Positions 1 through 7,009 of a stretch of 64,000 nucleotides of DNA are shown here, one piece after another (positions within the stretch are counted from its first letter, which is position 1; each line of letters opens with the position of its first letter). Source of the stretch: Rosistilla ulvae (GTDB lineage Bacteria > Planctomycetota > Planctomycetia > Pirellulales > Pirellulaceae); NCBI RefSeq assembly GCF_007741475.1, contig NZ_CP036261.1, forward strand, positions 1,178,001-1,242,000, in the 5' to 3' direction. Made by a program: the position numbers and the translations under genes. Under the pieces are notes generated by a model. The model ran no database searches. It was not told where the DNA came from and saw nothing but the letters and a program-made list of their open reading frames with translations.

Positions 1-2958
1 GGGAGTCCGTCGCTCGGGTTCTTCACGCCAGATCTTGCGCAGGTGCGATTGGGAGTCTTCGTCGCCCGCCATCGCCAGCATCGCAACGATACCGGTTCGC
101 AAGCGGCGATAGACATCGCTGCTGTGTTGATCGGTGCTGATCGAAATGTCCAAGTCGCGAAGCATCGCGGCCGTCTCGACGTCGATTGGACGTGGCAATT
201 TGTAGATCGCCGCCAGTGCCGCATTGGGCCATTTGTCCCCTTCTTCCAAGATCACCCGGGCTTCTTGTTCGGTCAGGTGTTTTCCAAAGTCGCGGGTGAC
301 ATTCATCATGTACAGCGGGTAGCTGCTGCCCGAATCGGCAAGTGCCGCTTCTTCGTAAAAACGAATCAATTCGAATCGTTGTTCGGGGGTCCACTCGTAG
401 TCGATGAACTGCAGATGCATCGCAACGTGCGTGCGGTCTTCTTCGGAGACATCGTCGCTGCGGAGGTACTCCATCGCGCGGTCGACGATCGATGTCGCTT
501 GCAGATAGGCACACAAACGAACGATCTCGCGATTCATCCGGGGTTCGCCGGTCGGGAACTCCTCAGCGATCCGTTCACGCAATTCGGGAACTTCGGTGGG
601 TTGGATCTTACCGCGATGCAGTGCGACTTCGGTCACACGCAACAGGTCGATGAAGTCGCCATCGCTGAGGAAGTCTTCCATCAGACGCGACATCTTTGCA
701 AGCACTGCCTTCGCAACCGCTTTGTCGGTCGACCGTGTGACCAGCGCCAATCCGCCGACGATCGCGACACGCGGTTGATCCGATTGCAGCACGATGTCTT
801 GCCATTGGTCCATCGGCGTTTGTTCCAACAGGCGTCGGGCGGCAAATGCGAGTTGGCGATCGTGATCGGCCAGCAGTGGCAGTAGTTGTTCGACAGGAGC
901 CGTTTCACCCGAACGCAATAGTGCTTCACATGCGGAACGGCCGACACCGGCGTCGGTGTCGGCGAGCATTTCGGTCAAGCGTTGGGTGGTTTGTTCCCCC
1001 GGGGTCAGCCCCATCATTTCGGCGGCTTTGCGACGCACCGCTTCGCTCTTGGCATGGCTCAGTTCCAGGATCAATTCCTCGCTGGGGAGCGGGCCAAACA
1101 GCTGCATCAGGTTCATCGCACGGGTTCGGTAGTGCGGCGGGTTGTCGTCGCTGAAGGCAACACCGGCGACCAATTCGCCCCATTCGTCGCCCAGTTCTTT
1201 TTGAACGCCGGCGATCTTTTGGCGAGCATAAGCGGAATCGAGTTGTGGTTGGCGGATCGCCGCAGCGACGCCATTGCCCAGGTTCTTGACGCGATCGGGA
1301 ATGTCGCCGTCCCACAGAACGCGATAGATTCCGCCGGCGGTTCCTCGCCCACCGGTGGCGAAGTAGAGTGCTCCCTGCGGACCGACTGCCAGATCGGTCA
1401 CGTTCAACGGTTGGCCTTGCAAGAAGACTTCGCTGTCGGCGGTGTACCCGGCCCCTTGTTTCTTTAAATCGACGGCCAGAATGCGTCCCTCGGACCAATC
1501 GGCCAGGAACAGCGAGTTCTGGTATTTTGCTGGAAAGGCGAAGTGTTCATAGATTGCCGCGCCGGTGGGCGATCCGCGTCCGGTCTCAAGCACGCTAGGA
1601 ACGCGATCGAGGTAGTGTTCGGGCCATTTGGACCAACCACTGCGCCAGCCGAATTCAGCTCCTTCGGCAACTTCGAACACCAGCGTTGGCCGATACCAGG
1701 TCGCGCCAACGTCCGATTCCATGTCGCTATCGTGAACGAACAGGCCGCCGTCGGGATGGAACGCCAGGTCGTAAGCGTTTCGCAGTCCGCCAGCGACACG
1801 TTGCACGCTGCGGCCTTCGATGTCGGTGCGGAAGACAATTCCGCCGGGAGCTTTCACACCCAACGCATGTCCGCCGGGATCTTCGTATTTGGGAACCAGG
1901 TCCCCTTCGTAGCTCGTCTTCAGCGTTGTCCCCGGTCCCTTGTCCGCCTTGATCTGGACATGGTTTCCGACGACGCAATAGATCATTCCGTCGGGGCCCA
2001 GGGTCAAACCGTGGCCGCCGTGTTCGCCGGGGGCACCGCCAAACTTGACGATTAACCGGACCTCTTCGAGGGTGCCATTGCGGTCGCGATCGCTCAGCCG
2101 GTACATGCCCGCACCGTCGGGGCCGTACCCGGTGACGAAGACCTCGCCGTTGAGGGCTAAGATGCCCTGGCAGCTGTGGACTTTATCGCAGTAGGTCCGG
2201 ACCTCTTCGGGAATCGAGTCGCCGTCGCGATCGAAGATCAGCAGCAGTGGACCGTTTTCCTGCGAGGCGATGATATGACCAAACTCATTAAACGCCATCG
2301 CGATGACCGAACCGACCTCTTCATCGTCGAAGACGCGTTGGACGGTGAAGCCGGGTTGGATCATGAAGCGTTCGCTGTCTTGATGCGACTTTGCGGCGAC
2401 CACATCGGCTTGGCGATCCCAAGGGATGGTGCTGCCCAGTTGGCCAAACGATTGTGCTTTGAGCCAACGTCGGTCGTTGTACAGTGCCGTTTGCCACATC
2501 GGTTGGGCGGCATTGGAAACAACCCATGATTCATCGCTGGAGAACGAAAACCATTCGCCTCCGGTGGCAGCTTGGATTTGGACGCGAGCGGCCAGTGCGG
2601 CGGTCGATCCGCGTTGGTTAACGACTTTGACCGCGACGACGTTGCGACCGATCGCGAGAAAGCGAGTGATGTTGAATTCGTCGAGCTTGCGAGCACTGCT
2701 CCCCTTTCCAACGCTGCGTCCGTTGACGAACAATTCATATTCGTCGTCGGCGGCGATGGTGACCCGACCGGTAACTTGGGCGCGAACATTAAAGCTCTTG
2801 CGGAAATAGCATTCGCGGCCTTCGGGAATGCCATCTTTTTTGAATCCCGGGGCCCAGATCCATTCAGCTTCCTGGGCGGTCAAGCCACCTCCGGAAAATA
2901 GGATCAGCGAGGTAAAAAGAACGCAAAAGCGGTTGCGGATGGTGCGATTGCCGTGCAT
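1..2958 (-). CDS. Secreted sorbosone-dehydrogenase-like propeller protein with HEAT repeats, partial (3' end outside window)
   Basis: The frame is open for 986 codons from an ATG at 2958 to the left edge, so the C-terminus is missing. A signal peptide (MHGNRTIRNR, then a hydrophobic stretch ending near SGGGLTAQEA) indicates export. Residues about 30-190 resemble a sugar-binding-like beta-sandwich (EWIWAPGFK, DDEYELFVNG). A glucose/sorbosone-dehydrogenase-type beta-propeller follows (FDRDGDSIPEE, GGHGLTLGPDG, GLRNAYDLAFHPDG, HDSDMESDVG, FLADWSEGRI). After that come alpha-helical HEAT-like repeats (SHAKSEAVRRKAAEMMG, DTDAGVGRSACEALLRSGE). This architecture matches the planctomycete 'membrane-bound dehydrogenase' or PVC-type heme-binding family, whose members usually carry a CxxCH heme site near the C-terminus. 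No CxxCH is visible here, and it would lie beyond the edge. Substrate unknown. Confidence 0.88.
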   Translation of the reverse strand, partial: MHGNRTIRNRFCVLFTSLILFSGGGLTAQEAEWIWAPGFKKDGIPEGRECYFRKSFNVRAQVTGRVTIAADDEYELFVNGRSVGKGSSARKLDEFNITRFLAIGRNVVAVKVVNQRGSTAALAARVQIQAATGGEWFSFSSDESWVVSNAAQPMWQTALYNDRRWLKAQSFGQLGSTIPWDRQADVVAAKSHQDSERFMIQPGFTVQRVFDDEEVGSVIAMAFNEFGHIIASQENGPLLLIFDRDGDSIPEEVRTYCDKVHSCQGILALNGEVFVTGYGPDGAGMYRLSDRDRNGTLEEVRLIVKFGGAPGEHGGHGLTLGPDGMIYCVVGNHVQIKADKGPGTTLKTSYEGDLVPKYEDPGGHALGVKAPGGIVFRTDIEGRSVQRVAGGLRNAYDLAFHPDGGLFVHDSDMESDVGATWYRPTLVFEVAEGAEFGWRSGWSKWPEHYLDRVPSVLETGRGSPTGAAIYEHFAFPAKYQNSLFLADWSEGRILAVDLKKQGAGYTADSEVFLQGQPLNVTDLAVGPQGALYFATGGRGTAGGIYRVLWDGDIPDRVKNLGNGVAAAIRQPQLDSAYARQKIAGVQKELGDEWGELVAGVAFSDDNPPHYRTRAMNLMQLFGPLPSEELILELSHAKSEAVRRKAAEMMGLTPGEQTTQRLTEMLADTDAGVGRSACEALLRSGETAPVEQLLPLLADHDRQLAFAARRLLEQTPMDQWQDIVLQSDQPRVAIVGGLALVTRSTDKAVAKAVLAKMSRLMEDFLSDGDFIDLLRVTEVALHRGKIQPTEVPELRERIAEEFPTGEPRMNREIVRLCAYLQATSIVDRAMEYLRSDDVSEEDRTHVAMHLQFIDYEWTPEQRFELIRFYEEAALADSGSSYPLYMMNVTRDFGKHLTEQEARVILEEGDKWPNAALAAIYKLPRPIDVETAAMLRDLDISISTDQHSSDVYRRLRTGIVAMLAMAGDEDSQSHLRKIWREEPERRTP

Positions 2959-3078
2959 GGCTGGCTCTTCTCTCTCAGGTCCTTCGAGATTTTTGAGTGA
3001 ATTATTGTTCGACGTTAGCGGAATCGGGCTGGACAAGGCAAGACTGATTTATGCGACCCGGCGAGCGGTTGGTCTTGT

Positions 3079-4740
3079 CTATGCGGCGTCGCTCAACCAG
3101 CTGCGGAGCACGTTGGCTGCGGCATCGGGATTGCTTTCGACGATCGAGTTGAGTTCGTCGCGGAGATTGGATCCCGTCACTTCCAGCGTCGGAGGGGGCG
3201 AGCTGGCGTTGCCGGTTTCATCCTGAATCGCCAGTTCATCGACAGGCAGCTGAGGGATCTCCAAGCCAAAGCCGTCGGCAAAATCGGCGACAGGAGCGGC
3301 TGGCGGTGCTTTGAGTGCGCTGCGAGCGACCAGCAACGCGACCAACGCCAGGACGACGAGAGCGATCGATTGCCAGGAGGAGGCGAGCCAAGCGGTCGCG
3401 CGGCTGGTTGTTTCAGGAGTCAGATTGTCGGGGCTGGGGAGATCGGGGTAATCGATCACGGTGACCAATGGCGATCGATCGTCGCCGGCACGCAAGCGTG
3501 GAATGATCGTTGTCACCGCGCTGGTGATCTCCTCTTTGGTCGTCGTTCGCAGCCGCTCGCGATCGGCTGGAGAGAGTGGTGGAACCTCGTCCGGCTTTTT
3601 GTCGGGATTCTCGGTCAGCCAGCTGCTCTTCCAGAGCTCGTCGTAGTAGCTGCCTCGCAGACTGATCACGACCGATGCGCGAATCGGTCGCAAGCCGGCT
3701 AGTTTGGTTTGCGTGTGGGTCGTTCCGACAACTTTTTCGGTCTGTTCGCTGGATTCGGTTTCTTTGCTGCGATTGGCTAGTTCTTCGACGCGAGCGGCTT
3801 GGTTGCCATAGGCATTCGAAGCGACGCCGGGAGTGCCGCCGGTTTGTGGGCGAGTCGATTCGACCGATCGCATACTGCTTTGCTCTTTAAGCGTCGCCGG
3901 ATTGGAATCGTATTTCAGTTCGGTCGATTCGGAATCCATCGTCGGATCGAGTTCGACGTCGACCACGACACGCGGCGCTCCGTAACCGGCCAGGGCATGG
4001 CGAATCTTGGTTTCCCAGGCCCGTTCGTAATGTCGTTTGGTGCGGTAGTGTGGGTTGTTTTCATCGATCCAAGGATCTTCGGTTGCCGCCCGAGCATTGG
4101 TGTCGGTGACGGTCACGTCGGATGCTTCCATACCGGCAAACGCCGCCCGAACCAGATCGGCGATCTCTTTTTTGGTGTACGGCGACAGCGGTTCGTTACC
4201 GTGGGGAACGATCACGATCGATGCGGATTGTTTGGGTTTGGTCGCAAAGCCCTGTCGTTGGGAATCGTAGAAGACCGACGCTTTGCGGACTTCGGGGAAC
4301 TGCATGATCCGGCCGGAAAGGTCGATCTCCTTCCCCTTCATGATCCGCTTTTCCAGCAGGTTGTTCGACGCAAAGGGGCTCGAGTTGTAGAGCGCGTCTT
4401 GCGTCGCGGCGGCTTCTTCCAAAGGGATCGCGTTGCCATCGCTGAGGGCGCGCAGGTAGACGTCGCGGGTCTCGCTGGGAACGCGAATCCGGCTGCCGAC
4501 AAATTCGTAATCTCGGAGCTCGGCGTTGCCAAACGCGATCTCCGCTTTGCGAATATCTTCATCGTTTAGCAACCGGCCACCAAACAGATACTGCGTCGAT
4601 TCGGAACCACCGGATTGCAGCAACAGTCCCACGCCGATCACGATCACGGCGATCAACATCCCTGCGATCATCCGCGATTGGATGGGCATGGCGGTGAAGT
4701 TTTCGCGGATCTGATTCCAGAAGTTGCCGAAGGTGTTCAT
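3079..4740 (-). CDS. fliF: Flagellar M-ring protein FliF
   Basis: This is the MS-ring protein of the flagellar basal body, anchored in the inner membrane, where it carries the FliG rotor and houses the export gate. The 553-residue length is normal. A first transmembrane helix follows the N-terminus (GMLIAVIVIGVGLLLQS, about residues 27-43). Ring-building motifs follow (GNAIPLEEAAATQDALYNSS, MKGKEIDLSGRIMQF, VRKASVFYDS). A second transmembrane helix lies near residue 460 (SIALVVLALVALLVARSA). The extreme C-terminus, NPDAAANVLRSWLSDAA, looks like the usual FliG-binding tail. It is the last gene of the minus-strand flagellar run, with fliE 62 bases upstream. fliG does not follow, since the next gene on this strand is an unrelated dehydrogenase. 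Confidence 0.96.
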   Translation of the reverse strand: MNTFGNFWNQIRENFTAMPIQSRMIAGMLIAVIVIGVGLLLQSGGSESTQYLFGGRLLNDEDIRKAEIAFGNAELRDYEFVGSRIRVPSETRDVYLRALSDGNAIPLEEAAATQDALYNSSPFASNNLLEKRIMKGKEIDLSGRIMQFPEVRKASVFYDSQRQGFATKPKQSASIVIVPHGNEPLSPYTKKEIADLVRAAFAGMEASDVTVTDTNARAATEDPWIDENNPHYRTKRHYERAWETKIRHALAGYGAPRVVVDVELDPTMDSESTELKYDSNPATLKEQSSMRSVESTRPQTGGTPGVASNAYGNQAARVEELANRSKETESSEQTEKVVGTTHTQTKLAGLRPIRASVVISLRGSYYDELWKSSWLTENPDKKPDEVPPLSPADRERLRTTTKEEITSAVTTIIPRLRAGDDRSPLVTVIDYPDLPSPDNLTPETTSRATAWLASSWQSIALVVLALVALLVARSALKAPPAAPVADFADGFGLEIPQLPVDELAIQDETGNASSPPPTLEVTGSNLRDELNSIVESNPDAAANVLRSWLSDAA

Positions 4741-4802
4741 TGTGCGGTGGAGATAGATGAAGTCGTTGTGTGGCAGCGTTGCGAGCGACGGCTACGGCGA
4801 TG

Positions 4803-5108
4803 TTAGATTTGCATTTGGTTGATCTCTCGATACGCTTCGACCAGTTTGTTGCGGATCTGCTGCATCAAGCGGAACGACATGTCCGCTTTTTGCACCGAGG
4901 TGAGGACTTCGATGCGGTCGACATCTTTGCCCGTCAGCATGTCGTGAACCGAGGCATTGGCTGAATTTTGAGCGGCGTTTACCTCTTGAAAGCCGTCGAC
5001 CAAAAGGTCCGCAAACTGCTTGTAGCCCGGTTCCACTGGCTGCGTGCCGGGAACCGGCGGCGCGAGCGGCATTTGGACTGGCGGAATTCGCAGAGAGACA
5101 GGGTTCAT
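4803..5108 (-). CDS. fliE: Flagellar hook-basal body protein FliE
   Basis: FliE links the MS ring to the rod at the base of the flagellum. The 101-residue length is typical. The C-terminal half carries the family pattern: FADLLVDGFQEVNAAQ, then the MLTGKDVDRIEVLTSVQKAD region and SFRLMQQIRNKLVEAYREI. The N-terminus is proline-rich (PPVQMPLAPPVPGTQPVEPG), as is common for this flexible segment. It sits between flgC and fliF in one transcription direction, with 76 bases to flgC. Confidence 0.95.
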   Translation of the reverse strand: MNPVSLRIPPVQMPLAPPVPGTQPVEPGYKQFADLLVDGFQEVNAAQNSANASVHDMLTGKDVDRIEVLTSVQKADMSFRLMQQIRNKLVEAYREINQMQI

Positions 5109-5184
5109 GGTTTCGGTCGAGTTTCAAAAAACTGCAGCTGTCGTGACGCTGGCTCTCGCTGCGTGGCACCGGTTGTGTTACGTG

Positions 5185-5607
5185 TTACGCGATGATCGAG
5201 AGGCTCTCGCGTCCCAGGTTTTTGGTGATTTCCATCACTCCGATATTCGCTTCGTACGATCGCGTCGCTTCCAACGCGTCGACCATTTGTGTGGTCATGT
5301 CGATGTTCGGATAAGCGACGTAACCTTGGTATTTGCCTTCTTTGATCGCCAGCGGATGTTGCGGTTGATAGCGATAGATCGGTTCGGCATCGCTGATTTC
5401 GATCGAATCGACTTTCACGCCCGAGACGCCGGGGTTGGTTGAAACCGATTCGTCGGTCTGGAACACGACGCTGCGACCTTTGTAGGGTGTGGCGTTGCCG
5501 TTTTCGTCTTTGAGCGACGACATGTTGGCGATGTTGCCCGAGATCGTGTTCAGCCGCACGCGTTGTGCGACCAGGGCGCTGGTGCTGATGTCTAAAGCGG
5601 AGATCAT
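5185..5607 (-). CDS. flgC: Flagellar proximal rod protein FlgC
   Basis: FlgC is a proximal rod subunit exported through the flagellar type III system. The 140-residue protein has the rod/hook N-terminal signature (ALDISTSALVAQRVRLNTIS, then GNIANM) and the matching C-terminal helix (YPNIDMTTQMVDALEATRSY). These two helices pack together in rod proteins. The middle is a short variable region rich in charged residues. It lies 21 bases downstream of flgB and is followed by fliE, the usual flgB-flgC-fliE order. Confidence 0.96.
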   Translation of the reverse strand: MISALDISTSALVAQRVRLNTISGNIANMSSLKDENGNATPYKGRSVVFQTDESVSTNPGVSGVKVDSIEISDAEPIYRYQPQHPLAIKEGKYQGYVAYPNIDMTTQMVDALEATRSYEANIGVMEITKNLGRESLSIIA

Positions 5608-5628
5608 TTAACTGCCTCTCTTTCGGTT

Positions 5629-6033
5629 CTAAACGCGTTCGCTGATCGCAACACGCAAGGTTTCGAACTGGTTCTTCATCAACGCGATCGCCGTGTTGTG
5701 GAGGTTTTGGTTTTTGGCAATTTCGGTGACCTGGCGTTCCAGGTTGATTTCGCTGCCATCGTGGTACAACAGGTTCTCCATCGCGCGTCGCGGGCCGTCC
5801 ATCGGATCGATATCCGCGGCGTCTCCGGAACTGTATCCGGGAGACGGATTGCGGGTCGCTTCGATCGCTTCGGATAACGCCGTTTGGAACTCATCGGTCG
5901 ACAGGTCGCGAGCTTGGTAGCCGGGCGTGTCGATGTTCGCCATGTTGCCCGCCAGCACGTTGTGCCGCCGTTGTGCGAAGATCGCACTCTGTTCCAGCGC
6001 GGGCAGCGCCGTTTGATTAAAGATGTTCAGCAT
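5629..6033 (-). CDS. flgB: Flagellar proximal rod protein FlgB
   Basis: FlgB is a proximal rod subunit. The frame is open further upstream, but the family N-terminus (MLNIFNQTALPALEQ) begins at the ATG at 6033. A strong purine-rich ribosome binding site (GGAAGGGG) precedes it by a few bases. The resulting 134 residues match the family length. Typical motifs are RHNVLAGNMANIDTPGYQAR near the N-terminus and INLERQVTEIAKNQNLHNT near the C-terminus. It is followed closely by flgC and preceded, 26 bases away, by an ATPase-like gene. Confidence 0.95.
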   Translation of the reverse strand: MLNIFNQTALPALEQSAIFAQRRHNVLAGNMANIDTPGYQARDLSTDEFQTALSEAIEATRNPSPGYSSGDAADIDPMDGPRRAMENLLYHDGSEINLERQVTEIAKNQNLHNTAIALMKNQFETLRVAISERV

Positions 6034-6059
6034 CGGAACCCCTTCCGCATCGCAAGACG

Positions 6060-6464
6060 CTAAGCCGCTTGGCGACTGATCTGCTGTTTGGCAAATCGCA
6101 CCGTGACCGCAGCGCCCCCTTGCGGGCAGTTCTGCCAGCTGAGTTCGGCACCGGTCATCTGCATCGCCGCTGGCAGATTGCAGGGACGCTCGAGAACGCC
6201 GCATCGTGTGTCGGCGATTTCCAGTTCGCATGCTTCGGGCGATTCCCAACCGATAAAGGCTACTTCGCCGCCGGCTTCCATCGACGCGGTCGCTTGTTCA
6301 GCCAAAGCGGAAACGATTTCGGCAAGTGGTCGGGCCGGGGCCGGCATCGGGATATCGTCGGGAATGTCGACCTCGACGCGAAAGCGTTCTTCCAGGTCGA
6401 GATCACTGATCACTTGGTGGACGACATCGGCCAAGCACGCTGGCACTTTTCGAAACTTGGGCAT
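6060..6464 (-). CDS. Degenerate histidine-kinase-type ATPase domain protein in the flagellar operon
   Basis: A single-domain protein of 134 residues that I cannot assign to a named family. Its pattern follows the HATPase_c fold of sensor kinases and anti-sigma factors: an N-terminal part (LADVVHQVISDLDLEERF), an N-box-like helix (AEIVSALAEQATASM), a G1-like strand (CELEIADTRCGV) and a C-terminal strand pair (GAELSWQNCPQGGAAVTVRF). The N-box asparagine is replaced by Gln, and the second position of the G1 DxGxG motif is Arg, so ATP binding is doubtful. A longer frame exists (start at 6482), but AAGGAG lies 8 bases before the ATG at 6464, which decides the start. It sits between the FlgN-like gene and flgB. 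A regulatory role in flagellar assembly is inference. Confidence 0.75.
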   Translation of the reverse strand: MPKFRKVPACLADVVHQVISDLDLEERFRVEVDIPDDIPMPAPARPLAEIVSALAEQATASMEAGGEVAFIGWESPEACELEIADTRCGVLERPCNLPAAMQMTGAELSWQNCPQGGAAVTVRFAKQQISRQAA

Positions 6465-6502
6465 CGCTTCTGCTCCTTGCATTGGGAATCCAAGAAGCTT
6501 GA

Positions 6503-6961
6503 TTACGAAGATTCGTCGAACTCAGCAAGGCGAGTCTCGTCGTCAAGTGAGTAGGAATCGGAAGATCTTGAGTTAAAATTCGAAAACTCTTGAATTTGTT
6601 TCGCTACCGCGTTCCGCTGCGTCGAAGCATTGCGTTCGCAGAGCGCCTCGATTTCCAGTACCTGTTGCCCCAACGCATTGCACTGCTGGGCGGTTGTCTG
6701 GCAGCGCTGGCGGGCGGCGGGGGATGCCCAGGATAATTCGCCGCCCGATTGGATCTGGGCGATCCCATCCTGCAGGCGTTGCAGGTCGCTGATCAACGTT
6801 TGCTTTTCGCCCAGCAGATGCAGCAGCGCCGTGGCATCCCCGCTTTCGATCAACTGGCGTTGCTGTTCACCCTTTTCCAGCAGCAAGCTGAGCAAGCGGA
6901 ATTTGTCGTCGACAAGCTGGCTGAGGCGAGCGGAGGCATCGGCAGAGGAAGGCGAGGTCAT
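6503..6961 (-). CDS. FlgN-like flagellar export chaperone
   Basis: This is a small, helical, glutamine-rich protein of about 152 residues. It has the layout of FlgN, the chaperone that keeps hook-filament junction proteins export-competent. Long amphipathic helices dominate (LSQLVDDKFRLLSLLLEKGE, then QQRQLIESGDATALLHLLGE), with the family's habit of a LLxEK...L..L section near the N-terminus. The C-terminus is polar and acidic (SYSLDDETRLAEFDESS). The start is uncertain: a TTG at 7000 would add 13 residues, and neither start has a clear ribosome binding site. Its place directly ahead of the ATPase-like gene and flgB supports a flagellar role. Family assignment rests on pattern and context only. 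Confidence 0.72.
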   Translation of the reverse strand: MTSPSSADASARLSQLVDDKFRLLSLLLEKGEQQRQLIESGDATALLHLLGEKQTLISDLQRLQDGIAQIQSGGELSWASPAARQRCQTTAQQCNALGQQVLEIEALCERNASTQRNAVAKQIQEFSNFNSRSSDSYSLDDETRLAEFDESS

Positions 6962-7009
6962 GCGGTCGGGTTCGCTTTGTGAGAAGGGGAGACTAACCAA
7001 ACGCGACGA

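Noticed and set aside
43-885. A 280-codon plus-strand frame at the left end
   Set aside because: It is antisense to the HEAT-repeat part of the partial dehydrogenase gene, whose frame is continuous to the edge and gives sensible repeats.
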